This document shows positions 7,083 through 14,142 of a DNA stretch of 15,419 nucleotides, piece after piece. Source of the DNA: JBDKTK01 sp039680225 (GTDB taxonomy: Bacteria > Desulfobacterota > Syntrophia > Syntrophales > UBA4778). The first letter of the stretch is position 1; every line of letters begins with the position of its first letter. The notes below the pieces were generated by a model, which was not told the DNA's origin, made no database searches, and saw only the letters and a program-made list of their open reading frames with translations. Position numbers and translations under genes: made by a program. Location: positions 1-15,419 of the forward strand of contig JBDKTK010000228.1 in the NCBI GenBank assembly GCA_039680225.1. The letters are read 5' to 3'.

Positions 7083-8588
7083 ATGAAAGTCGATCGGAAC
7101 ATACGCATCCTGATGGTCTACCCCCGGTACCCGGCCACTTTCTGGAGTTTCAAACATGTCCTGAAGTACGTCTCGAAGAAAGCGGCATATCCGCCGCTGG
7201 GGCTTCTGACAGTCGCGGCCATGCTGCCTGCCGGCTGGGAACTGAAAGTCGCCGACCTGAACGTCGCGGCGCTGCGCGAGCGCGACCTGCAATGGGCCGA
7301 TTATGTCATGGTGAGCGCCATGCTGGTCCAGAAGGCCTCCGCCGACCAGGTTATCGAACGGTGCCGCAGGCTGGGGAAGAAGGTCATTGCCGGCGGGCCG
7401 CTTTTTAACGGCCTTGAGCACGAATACGCCGCGAAGGCGGACCACCTTATTTTGAACGAGGCGGAAATCACGCTTCCGGAATTCCTGGCAGACCTGCGCA
7501 GCGGCGCTCCCCGGAAGATCTACAGGACGTCGAAATTCCCTTCCCTGGAAAGCACGCCCCCGCCGCGCTGGGACCTCATAAACATCGGCGATTACGCTTC
7601 AATGTCGCTGCAGTACTCGCGCGGTTGCCCCTATGACTGCGAGTTTTGCGACATATCGGCGACGTTCGGGCGCAGGCCGCGCGTCAAGTCGCCGGCGCGG
7701 TTCATCGGCGAAATGCAGGCCATTTACGACCGGGGCTGGCGCGGGAGCCTGTTCATAGTGGACGACAATTTTATCGGCAACAAAAAGGCGATCAAGGAAC
7801 TGCTCCCGCTCGTCATCCGGTGGATGCAGGAACACGATTATCCCTTCTCCCTGTTTACCGAGGCATCCATAGACCTGGCCGATGACGACGAGTTGCTCAA
7901 TCTTGTAATAGACGCAGGGTTCAACAAGGTGTTCATCGGACTGGAAACCCCCAGCGAGGAGAGCCTGAAGGGCTGTTCCAAAACCCAGAACTGCAGGGAT
8001 GACATTCCCGCCCAGATAAGAAAGCTCCAGTCGCGCGGGCTGCAGGTCATGGGGGGCTACATAGTCGGGTTCGACCATGACGACGAGGGGATATTTTCCC
8101 GCCAGATGCGGTTCATCCAGGAAACCGGGGTCGTAACGGCGATGGTGGGGTTGCTCATTGCCCTGCCCAACACGAGGCTGTGGAACCGCCTGAAAGAGGA
8201 AAACCGGCTGGCCTTTGAAACGGTCGAAACCGTCGGCAACAATACGGAAGCCGCCGTAAACTTCATCCCGGCAATGGACCGGCAAAAGCTCATCGACGGC
8301 TACCGGGAACTTGTCAAAACAATTTACAGCCCTGCCCTTTATTATGAGCGCGTCTGCCGGTTCCTGGAATGTTACAGGCCCGCCCGCAGGGAAAAGCTCC
8401 GCTCCCCGCACATCAGGGCCCTTCTCAAATCCCTCGTTTACAACGGCGTATTCGGCAACGGCGCCTCCCAGCTGTACTACTGGAAGATGTTCTGGAAAAC
8501 GGTCCTGTTCCGGCCCCGGGCCTTTCCGGTCGCCATGACCCTGATGATCTTCGGAGAGCATTTCCGCAAGGTGGCGCAAAAAATTTGA
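7083..8588 (+). CDS. B12-binding radical SAM protein with DUF4070 C-terminal domain
   Basis: The protein is 501 residues from the ATG at 7083; a TTG three bases earlier gives 502. In the 502-residue numbering, residues 8-150 form a cobalamin-binding Rossmann domain (ILMVYPRYP, PPLGLLTVAAMLP, KVIAGGP), though without a clear DxHxxG histidine. Residues 178-345 form the radical SAM barrel with CPYDCEFC (Cys183, Cys187, Cys190), VDDNFIGNK and FIGLETP. The tail (about 350-495) has the DUF4070 features NTRLWNRL and a final RPRAFPVAMTLMIFGEHF-type helix. The hopanoid C-2 methylase HpnP has, as I recall, this same domain order and similar length. Many family members have no known substrate, so HpnP identity is not claimed. 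No good ribosome site precedes the start, hinting at coupling to the upstream gene 129 bases away. The two enzymes differ clearly and are not a simple duplication. Confidence 0.9.
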   Translation: MKVDRNIRILMVYPRYPATFWSFKHVLKYVSKKAAYPPLGLLTVAAMLPAGWELKVADLNVAALRERDLQWADYVMVSAMLVQKASADQVIERCRRLGKKVIAGGPLFNGLEHEYAAKADHLILNEAEITLPEFLADLRSGAPRKIYRTSKFPSLESTPPPRWDLINIGDYASMSLQYSRGCPYDCEFCDISATFGRRPRVKSPARFIGEMQAIYDRGWRGSLFIVDDNFIGNKKAIKELLPLVIRWMQEHDYPFSLFTEASIDLADDDELLNLVIDAGFNKVFIGLETPSEESLKGCSKTQNCRDDIPAQIRKLQSRGLQVMGGYIVGFDHDDEGIFSRQMRFIQETGVVTAMVGLLIALPNTRLWNRLKEENRLAFETVETVGNNTEAAVNFIPAMDRQKLIDGYRELVKTIYSPALYYERVCRFLECYRPARREKLRSPHIRALLKSLVYNGVFGNGASQLYYWKMFWKTVLFRPRAFPVAMTLMIFGEHFRKVAQKI

Positions 8589-8613
8589 TTCTTCTCGAGC
8601 AAGGCGCCGCTGA

Positions 8614-8709
8614 TCACGGCTTGCGCCACAGCAGCGTGACATCACGGGTGACCATCTCTTCCACGCTGAAGCCCATAAGTACTCCCAAATATATAAGCGC
8701 GGCTCGCCT
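8614..8709 (-). pseudogene. Possible C-terminal remnant of a lost gene
   Basis: On the minus strand, 31 open codons end at a TGA (8614-8616). The decoded end VEEMVTRDVTLLWRKP reads like ordinary protein, with balanced charged and hydrophobic residues. The frame is closed by a TGA at 8710-8712, so no full gene exists. An internal ATG at 8676 with GGGAG upstream would give a 20-residue peptide. I do not recognise the parent family. A chance frame in GC-rich DNA is a real alternative. Confidence 0.22.
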
Positions 8710-8779
8710 TCATTTCTCCAATTCAGGCGTTTGATTTAATCCTCCCGGGTCTGCCTGCCAATCCATTCATTAAGCAACA

Positions 8780-8802
8780 AAGTTGAGTCGTGCAGTCAAC
8801 TT
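8780..8802. promoter_or_regulatory. Inverted repeat, possible operator upstream of the outer-membrane protein
   Basis: AAGTTGA (8780-8786) and TCAACTT (8796-8802) are exact reverse complements separated by nine bases. The 16-base centre-to-centre distance would suit a dimeric regulator. It lies 85 bases before the ATG at 8887. No matching regulator is identified. Confidence 0.3.
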
Positions 8803-8886
8803 CGGATTCTGCCCGATGGAATATTCCTCTTGAAAAACTTACCTCCTTATGGCAATGTCGACCACTTTTTTGGAGCGAGGTTGACA

Positions 8887-9708
8887 ATGAAAAGATTGGT
8901 TCTCTGCGGAATTTCAGTTTTGGTCCTGCTCGCGGCGGCTGTTGAGACCACCCAGGCAGTCAATTTCTACGACGGGGCGCGCGCCAAACAAGGCCTGTAT
9001 TTCCTTACGTACACTTCTGTTTATTTTGCCGAGGACTTTACCAATCACGACGGCAATACGGTAAATCACGATTTCGGCCTCTTCAAGGCCGAAGAACTGG
9101 TGAGGTTTTGCTACTACACTCCCAACTTTGTCGCAACGGCGCTGATCCCTTACGACTACATGGAGATCCGCTCGCTGAACCAGAAATCAAACGGCCTGGG
9201 CGACATAAACATCGGGGCCGGCTGTTTCCTGCCGGTCAGAAGCGTCGATATCCTGCCGATGGTGTTTGTGAAATTCCCCACCGGGGAATATGACAGGTCA
9301 AAGGTGGTGAACGTAGGGTCACATCAATACGACATCAAACCCACAGTTTTCCTTTACAAGGCGTTCGGGGATTTCAGCGTCGATGCAGCGGCAAAATATT
9401 TAATCCGGCTGGAAAACGAGGATACCCATGTCTCCCCGGGAGACGAACTGTACCTGCAGCTCCTTTTCGGCTACAGGGTAACGGACAGGTTCAAGCTGGG
9501 GCCTTCAATTAACTGGATGCTGAGCAGGGATAAGGAGATCAGGGACGTGAAGGTCCCGAACAGCAGCAGGGAGACGCTTTCCGTGGGCGCCGATTTTTAT
9601 TACAAGTTCCCGCTCCTTGGCGTTACTTTCACTTACCTGTACGACGCCTATGCCGAGAACTCACCAAAGGGACACTTTTTCCAGCTCAAAACCGTGTATT
9701 ACTTTTAA
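8887..9708 (+). CDS. Outer-membrane beta-barrel protein, phenol-degradation MetA-pathway type
   Basis: This 273-residue exported protein starts at the ATG at 8887, chosen because GAGCGAGG (8873-8880) sits six bases upstream and the protein then opens with a clean signal peptide. The signal is MKRLVLC then a hydrophobic core, with probable cleavage after Ala24 in TTQA. An in-frame start at 8830 would bury the signal peptide. The mature part alternates short hydrophobic and polar stretches typical of transmembrane beta strands, and the C-terminus ends in KTVYYF, an aromatic end suited to outer-membrane assembly. Segments such as GLGDINIGAG, FVKFPTGEYD and FKLGPSINW resemble the 'transporter' family named for the MetA pathway of phenol degradation. 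Members are thought to be outer-membrane channels, often for hydrophobic compounds. Substrate and link to neighbours are unknown. It is followed by its own terminator. Confidence 0.85.
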   Translation: MKRLVLCGISVLVLLAAAVETTQAVNFYDGARAKQGLYFLTYTSVYFAEDFTNHDGNTVNHDFGLFKAEELVRFCYYTPNFVATALIPYDYMEIRSLNQKSNGLGDINIGAGCFLPVRSVDILPMVFVKFPTGEYDRSKVVNVGSHQYDIKPTVFLYKAFGDFSVDAAAKYLIRLENEDTHVSPGDELYLQLLFGYRVTDRFKLGPSINWMLSRDKEIRDVKVPNSSRETLSVGADFYYKFPLLGVTFTYLYDAYAENSPKGHFFQLKTVYYF

Positions 9709-9726
9709 AGGACGATGCCGGCGGGA

Positions 9727-9761
9727 GCCGGCCGCAACGCAGGGGTCCCGGCCGGCTTTTT
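9727..9761 (+). terminator. Rho-independent terminator after the outer-membrane protein
   Basis: GCCGGCCG (9727-9734) pairs with CGGCCGGC (9749-9756) around a 14-base loop, followed by TTTTT (9757-9761). It starts 18 bases after the stop at 9708, and lies between convergent genes. Confidence 0.85.
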
Positions 9762-9781
9762 CCTGATACGGGGCCGGGTTC

Positions 9782-9958
9782 TCACGGAACGCTGTGGATC
9801 GCCTTCTTCCACTCCGCTTCGATTACCTTTGACCAGTCTATTTTATGGTCTTCCTGGGCATGCGCTTTCATTTCATTGAGGACTTCCTCGTCCGTTTCGC
9901 CCTCTGCCGAAAAATCACAGGCAACGCCCAGATCGCGGCATTTCAAGGCTTTTCCCAT
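9782..9958 (-). CDS. Small DUF1059 family protein
   Basis: This complete gene encodes 58 residues, beginning MGKALKCRDLGVACDFSAEG and continuing with ETDEEVLNEMKAHAQEDH. The pattern K-x-x-x-CRDLG-x-x-CDF and the following ETxEEV..MxxHAxxxH segment are characteristic of DUF1059, a family of short soluble proteins of about 55-65 residues. Cys7, Cys14, His33 and His38 are spaced so that metal binding is conceivable, but no function is established. The start is firmly placed by a GGAGG site (minus strand, 9966-9970) seven bases upstream. The window shows no operon partner: the Tad operon ends in a terminator upstream, and the outer-membrane protein converges from the other side. It must have its own promoter in 9971-10082. 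Confidence 0.88.
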   Translation of the reverse strand: MGKALKCRDLGVACDFSAEGETDEEVLNEMKAHAQEDHKIDWSKVIEAEWKKAIHSVP

Positions 9959-9965
9959 GGCTGAA

Positions 9966-9970
9966 CCTCC
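9966..9970 (-). promoter_or_regulatory. Ribosome binding site of the DUF1059 gene
   Basis: A consensus GGAGG on the minus strand is placed seven bases before the ATG at 9958 and preceded by a run of A. It decides the start of this very short gene. Confidence 0.85.
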
Positions 9971-10082
9971 TTTTTTTTGAAATTATCCTTCTTTTGATTC
10001 CGGAAGAATATCCGGGGAATTCCTGATTTGCGGCCCGGAAAAAGAGCAGGCCGGCGCAGGATTTGGAACAGACCGAAAGCCC

Positions 10083-10111
10083 AAAAAAAGGGGCTGCCTG
10101 CCGCAGCCCCT
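10083..10111 (-). terminator. Rho-independent terminator of the Tad operon
   Basis: On the minus strand AGGGGCTGC (10103-10111) pairs with GCAGCCCCT (10089-10097) around a 5-base loop and is followed by T residues down to 10083. It begins 29 bases after the stop of the last TPR gene (10140) and is the only clear terminator in the Tad unit. Confidence 0.93.
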
Positions 10112-10139
10112 CCGGTGTGACTTCCCGAAATGACAAGGT

Positions 10140-11093
10140 TTATTTATTTTCCTCCATTTTCGCCCTCTTCATATTTTCGCTCGCTTTGACGTAGAAAGCC
10201 GGTTTGAGTTCAATAGCCTTCCCGAAGGCCTCTGCCGCGGCGCTGTACTTTCCATCGAGCATATACATGTAGCCGACATTGTTATATGCACCCGCTTCAT
10301 CCCCTGCGCCTTTTTTGAACGCGGCGACCGCGTCATGGTATTTTCCCGTCTTGCATAATACCAGGCCCAGGTTATTGTAAGCCCGCGTGTTGGAGGGGTC
10401 GATTCTCAAGGCCCTGATCAGTGACGCAGCGGCCCTGTCGTAATCCCGATTCAGGTAATGGGACATTCCCAGGTTGTTGTAGAGCACGGTTGATTTCGGG
10501 TTTATCTCGATAGCCTTCGAATATTCTTTCACTGCTTCATCGAATTTTTTTTCGCGGTCGAGGATTATCCCCAGGAAGCCGCGGGCCCGCCAGGATTTCG
10601 GGTCCAGTTCGACGGCCTTCAGAAAATTTTCCTTTGCCTTTTTCGGTTTGCCCTGGACCAGGAATGCAACGCCTTTCCCCTCTTGCGCAAGGGCGTTTTG
10701 AGGGTCGCTTTCCAGGATCTTGTCGAATATCCTGATCGCCTCTTCAGCCATGCCTTTTTTAAGGAACAGGCGGCCTATCTTGTAATGGACCTCGGGCCGG
10801 GAAGGGTCCTTCTGCAGCGCCTTGACATACTGCATGTAGGCCATGAGGACATTGCCCTGCCTGAGGTATCCGTCCCCCTGCATTTCATGGTCGCCCGCCT
10901 TCATGTCCGGGATTTTTCTGCTGATCTCCTCTTCGGAAATCATTTCCGATTTCTGCTTCTGGAGCTCCATTACCCTCCGGTATTCCCCCTCCCGGGACTC
11001 CGCCTGCAGCTTGTTGGAAGCGCAGCCGCCGTAAATAAAAATTATCCACAGCAGCAATGGAATGATTGAACGGGCTGGATGTCTTATGACCAA
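10140..11093 (-). CDS. TadD-like TPR lipoprotein of the Tad locus
   Basis: This 317-residue protein has a basic N-terminus, a hydrophobic stretch (10-22) and Cys24 in IYGGC, a loose lipobox, so it is probably a lipoprotein. About seven tetratricopeptide units follow between residues 66 and 300, including AYMQYVKALQKDPSRPEVHY, AVKEYSKAIEINPKSTVLYN and AAAEAFGKAIELKPAF; the sixth is short. TPR lipoproteins of the TadD type help Tad pilus secretin assembly in the periplasm. The start is TTG at 11093, with GGAGGAGG (11097-11104) just upstream and no ATG nearby. The start overlaps the end of the preceding TPR gene by 10 bases, so translation is coupled. It is the last gene of the operon. It could instead be a general TPR scaffold, but the location favours a Tad role. 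Confidence 0.85.
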   Translation of the reverse strand: MVIRHPARSIIPLLLWIIFIYGGCASNKLQAESREGEYRRVMELQKQKSEMISEEEISRKIPDMKAGDHEMQGDGYLRQGNVLMAYMQYVKALQKDPSRPEVHYKIGRLFLKKGMAEEAIRIFDKILESDPQNALAQEGKGVAFLVQGKPKKAKENFLKAVELDPKSWRARGFLGIILDREKKFDEAVKEYSKAIEINPKSTVLYNNLGMSHYLNRDYDRAAASLIRALRIDPSNTRAYNNLGLVLCKTGKYHDAVAAFKKGAGDEAGAYNNVGYMYMLDGKYSAAAEAFGKAIELKPAFYVKASENMKRAKMEENK

Positions 11094-12166
11094 CTGCCTC
11101 CTCCTTTGAACATTTTTTTATACGGCGCCATTTCTTTCCCGATGAGGACTTTTATTTTTACGTTGGGCCGGCTGAAATTCTCCGTAATCTTTAAATCGCA
11201 GCTGCACGGCAGCTCTCCGGCAAGCCGGCGCGCCTCGTCCCCGTAACCTTTGCGGTAGGCGATGCTCGCCTTCTTATGGTTAAAGCGTTTCGCATTGGTA
11301 AAGCGCACCACGTGGAAGCCCTTCCCTTTCAGATACCTGCCCATATGCCTGGCCATCAATCTCACGCCGTTGCCGTTCGATATTTCAACTCCCCCGCCCG
11401 GGGCGGGCCTGCCGGAACCCCCTTTAACCTTAAGCTGCGGCCCGGCTTCACCCTGAACGGCTGCGGGACTTTCCTGCGCTTTGCCCGGGAGGTTCGGGAG
11501 GGCGATATTAAAAACTGACAAGTCTTTTTCCTCTGCCGTCAATTCGGCCGGGGCCGCCGGGGCCGGGCCGGCCGGCTCAAACGATATCCGGGCAATGTTC
11601 CTGAGGGCCGCGGCCTTCCCCCCGCCCTTCTCAAATTCTGGCATTGCCAGGTCAGGCCTTTGCATCCTGGCATAAGCAAGGCCCAGGTTGTTGTGGATTG
11701 TCTTGTTACTGTCGTTCAGTGACAGCGCCTTCGTAAGGGCGGCGGCCGCAGTCTCGAAATCGCCCTGGAGTATTTGCGAATAGCCGATGTTGTTATGCAC
11801 GTAATAGAGCGAGGGGTCCACCTGCAGCGCCTTTTGATAGCAGCTTGCGGCATGATGGAATTCCCCCAACGTGTCGTAAGAGATGCCCAGCCTGTTGTAC
11901 GCGCCGGCGTTTTGCGGATCTATGGCGATGACCTTGCGGAATTCCTCGACGGCCTCCCGGTGCCTGCCCCGGTCCTGGTAATAGCACGCCAGCAGGAAAT
12001 GGGAATCCGGGTTGCCCTCAATGCGTTTGACCCCGGAGAAGAAATCGGCCATCCGCGCATCATATTCCGAACGGGATTCGCGGGGCTTCCCGTCCCACAG
12101 GGAGCACCCCGCGCACATGCCTGTCGTAAACAACACTGCAAGCGCGACGGAAACGGTCCTGTTCAT
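11084..12166 (-). CDS. TPR lipoprotein with C-terminal LytR_C domain, Tad locus
   Basis: This 360-residue exported protein has a signal peptide ending at MCAGC, with Cys21 as the likely lipidated residue. Residues about 54-180 hold some four TPR units (EAVEEFRKVIAIDPQNAGAY, AASCYQKALQVDPSLYYVHN). A linker rich in Ala, Pro and Gly (about 198-258) leads to a LytR_C-type domain (257-345) opening with VEISNGNGVRLMARHMGRYL and ending KIKVLIGKEM. LytR_C domains occur after LytR-CpsA-Psr enzymes and also in TPR proteins beside Tad genes, where they may contact peptidoglycan or the assembly machinery; that role is inference. The gene lies 38 bases after tadC and overlaps the next TPR gene. Its last codons (GGGSWS) contain the ribosome site of that gene. 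It is the better TadD candidate by position, but both TPR proteins fit. Confidence 0.86.
   Translation of the reverse strand: MNRTVSVALAVLFTTGMCAGCSLWDGKPRESRSEYDARMADFFSGVKRIEGNPDSHFLLACYYQDRGRHREAVEEFRKVIAIDPQNAGAYNRLGISYDTLGEFHHAASCYQKALQVDPSLYYVHNNIGYSQILQGDFETAAAALTKALSLNDSNKTIHNNLGLAYARMQRPDLAMPEFEKGGGKAAALRNIARISFEPAGPAPAAPAELTAEEKDLSVFNIALPNLPGKAQESPAAVQGEAGPQLKVKGGSGRPAPGGGVEISNGNGVRLMARHMGRYLKGKGFHVVRFTNAKRFNHKKASIAYRKGYGDEARRLAGELPCSCDLKITENFSRPNVKIKVLIGKEMAPYKKMFKGGGSWS
11097..11104 (-). promoter_or_regulatory. Ribosome binding site fixing a TTG start
   Basis: GGAGGAGG on the minus strand lies inside the last codons of the upstream TPR-LytR_C gene and three to six bases before the TTG at 11093. 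It supports TTG as the true start of the final TPR gene, and translational coupling of the pair. Confidence 0.75.
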
Positions 12167-12204
12167 TTTTCACCACCCGCAATATTTTTTTCAGCCCGTC
12201 TTTC

Positions 12205-13146
12205 TCAGCCCTTCCACAGCCTGAACACCTGGATGAGCGCCGGGCCCATGATGACCAGGAACAGCGAAGGAAAAATGCAGATGACAAGAGGGAAAAGCAG
12301 CTTCACGGGCATTTTCGCCGCCAGTTCCTCGGCCTTGTGGTATCTCCTCACCCTTATCGAATCGGAATGGACCCTGAGCGCCTGGGCAACGCTCGTCCCG
12401 AATTTATCTGTCTGGATGAGCAGGGTGACCAGGTTGTTCACCTCTTCGAGCCCGCTGCGCGCGCTGAAATTCCTCAATGCCTCGCGCCGTGATTTCCCCG
12501 CCCGCATCTCCAGGGTAAGCAGCTTGAATTCGTCGCTGATGTCCTTGTTGCTCAGCTTCATTTCCTCCCCGACGCGCGTAATGGCGGAATCGAGGCTCAT
12601 CCCCGACTCAACGCAGACAATCAGCAGGTCCAGGGCGTCGGGAAAGCCTTTCAGGATCCTCTGCCTCCGGTTCTTCAAGGCAAGCTGCAGCCAGGCATCG
12701 GGGAGATAAAAGCCCGCCAGGGCGCACAGCACAAAGAGAAACATCAGGAGCGCGGGCGCCATGTACGTTCCCGAAAGAAACTTGACCGCCAGGAAGGCTG
12801 CCGGGAACATGAGCGCCAGGAGGGCCTTTGCCCCCAGGTAGACAAGGATGATATTCCTCTTCCTGTACCCCGCCGAAGCGAAGATTTTTTCCAGCCGCGA
12901 AACCTCCTCTTCCCGCCGGGGCTTCGAGAACCTGCCGAACCGTCTCAATAAATTCAGGAAGTGCCTTTTATACCTGTCCACGAAAGGCAGGCCGCTGGTG
13001 ATCTCTTCCAGGGGCAGGCTGGTCCTTTCTCCTCTCATCTTGGCCACGAGCTGTCTTTTTTCCAGGGTGCGCCCGACCGACACTATCAGGCCGGACACAA
13101 TCAACAAAACCAGCAGGAAGAAAAGGGACAATATAATTATCATCAT
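12205..13146 (-). CDS. tadC: Tad pilus inner-membrane platform protein TadC
   Basis: This 313-residue polytopic protein of the type II secretion F family partners with TadB to form the platform on which the TadA motor acts. An N-terminal membrane helix (3-24) is followed by a charged cytoplasmic part (25-92) and a hairpin of two helices (about 100-150). Next comes the F domain with ILKGFPDALDLLIVCVESGMSLDSAI, AGKSRREALRNFSARSG and TDKFGTSVAQALRVHSDSIR, and two closing helices (about 280-308). The length and the late ESGMSL-type motif fit TadC rather than GspF. The ATG at 13146 has GGAGG upstream, overlapping the end of tadB 17 bases away. Confidence 0.93.
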   Translation of the reverse strand: MMIIILSLFFLLVLLIVSGLIVSVGRTLEKRQLVAKMRGERTSLPLEEITSGLPFVDRYKRHFLNLLRRFGRFSKPRREEEVSRLEKIFASAGYRKRNIILVYLGAKALLALMFPAAFLAVKFLSGTYMAPALLMFLFVLCALAGFYLPDAWLQLALKNRRQRILKGFPDALDLLIVCVESGMSLDSAITRVGEEMKLSNKDISDEFKLLTLEMRAGKSRREALRNFSARSGLEEVNNLVTLLIQTDKFGTSVAQALRVHSDSIRVRRYHKAEELAAKMPVKLLFPLVICIFPSLFLVIMGPALIQVFRLWKG

Positions 13147-13163
13147 GGCGGCGAGCCCCCTCC

Positions 13164-14135
13164 TCAGACTTTTACAGACATCATGAATCGCATTATGATT
13201 ATGCCCGCTGCCATCATGACGACGGCTGTCGCAACCAGGGCCTGCCCGATGGGGTCGGTCCCCAGGACGCGCAGGTACCTGGGATTGAAGAACAGCAGCG
13301 CGGCGGCCACGGCCAGGGGAAGGGCGACCAGAATAAACGAGGATATCCGCGCCTCAGCTGTCAGCGTCATGACCCTGCTCCGCAGCTTGAACCTTTCCCG
13401 GATCAGGTAACTGATGTTCTCCAGGATCTCGGCAAGGTTGCCGCCCGTCTCTTTCTGGATGATCACCGAAACGGCGAAGAACCTCAGATCGGGACAGTCC
13501 ACGCGGGCCGTCATATTTTTCAGGGCCTCTTCGATCCCGGCGCCCAGGTTGACTTCATTGATGACAATCTCGAACTCGACGCCCAGCGGGTCGTCGAATT
13601 CCTGCGCGGCCATCTGCAACCCGACGGAAAACGCGTGTCCCGCCTTCAGGGCCTTGGCCATGAGACCCAGCGCTTCCGGCAGCTGCCTTTCAAACTTCTG
13701 CATCCGCGCCCTCTTTTTCATCACGATGAAAAGGAAGGGGATTGCGCCGCAAACAACGGCCGCCGGCAGCGCGGCGAGAATGCTGCCGATCGCAGCGGAT
13801 ACCAGGAAAATGCAGCCCAGGGCCAGGACCAGAGACGAGAGGATGAAAACCCCGACGGGCTGCCTGGAGTTGGCCTGCTGCAGGAGAAAATCAACCCTCC
13901 GGACCAGGGGCGCTTTCTCCAGCAGCGCCTGGAGCCGCGGGATGCTGCTGAGCGTCCTCTTTTTGCGGATGATGTCGATCCGGCCCGCATAGACGGCCTC
14001 CGACGACAGCAGTTTGAGCTGTCTTTTCAACCTGCGCGTTTCCGGGTCCCAGAACCTTTTCAGGGCAAACGCGATCCCCTGGAAGAAGATGACCATCGCG
14101 AGGAAAATCAGGAAGCTGATCAGTATGTGTTCCAT
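13164..14135 (-). CDS. tadB: Tad pilus inner-membrane platform protein TadB
   Basis: This 323-residue protein is of the type II secretion F family. It has an N-terminal membrane helix (about 3-24), a basic cytoplasmic segment and paired helices (about 96-138). The F domain follows, with FERQLPEALGLMAKALKAGH, the related ALKNMTARVDCPDLRFFAVSV segment, and ETGGNLAEILENISYLIRER, then two C-terminal helices. The order tadA-tadB-tadC and the lengths support TadB. I chose the ATG at 14135, which has GAGGGG about four bases upstream and lies just after the tadA stop, over an in-frame TTG at 14153 that overlaps tadA and would add six residues. Confidence 0.92.
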   Translation of the reverse strand: MEHILISFLIFLAMVIFFQGIAFALKRFWDPETRRLKRQLKLLSSEAVYAGRIDIIRKKRTLSSIPRLQALLEKAPLVRRVDFLLQQANSRQPVGVFILSSLVLALGCIFLVSAAIGSILAALPAAVVCGAIPFLFIVMKKRARMQKFERQLPEALGLMAKALKAGHAFSVGLQMAAQEFDDPLGVEFEIVINEVNLGAGIEEALKNMTARVDCPDLRFFAVSVIIQKETGGNLAEILENISYLIRERFKLRSRVMTLTAEARISSFILVALPLAVAAALLFFNPRYLRVLGTDPIGQALVATAVVMMAAGIIIMRFMMSVKV

Positions 14136-14142
14136 GGGCCCC

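Larger units (their letters stand above)
8589..8886. other. 298-base region without a confident gene
   Basis: Between the DUF4070 enzyme and the outer-membrane protein I see no convincing complete gene, tRNA or terminator. The left part (about 8614-8709) holds a short minus-strand reading frame that looks like the end of a lost gene. The right part is more AT-rich and contains a 7-9-7 inverted repeat (8780-8802). It must also contain the promoter of the outer-membrane protein unless that gene is read through from upstream. Confidence 0.6.

Noticed and set aside
8599..8624. Possible terminator after the DUF4070 gene (GCAAG/CTTGC)
   Set aside because: The stem is only 5 bp with a 16-base loop and no T-run.
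7599..8645. 348-codon open frame on the minus strand antisense to the DUF4070 radical SAM gene
   Set aside because: It lies almost wholly over a gene with clear family motifs, and its translation has no domain pattern. It is a GC-rich antisense shadow.
8830..8886. Upstream in-frame start for the outer-membrane protein
   Set aside because: It would place 19 polar residues before a clear signal peptide, and the ATG at 8887 has the ribosome site.
11774..12709. 311-codon plus-strand open frame
   Set aside because: It spans parts of two real minus-strand genes (the TPR-LytR_C lipoprotein and tadC), and its translation is low in recognisable structure.
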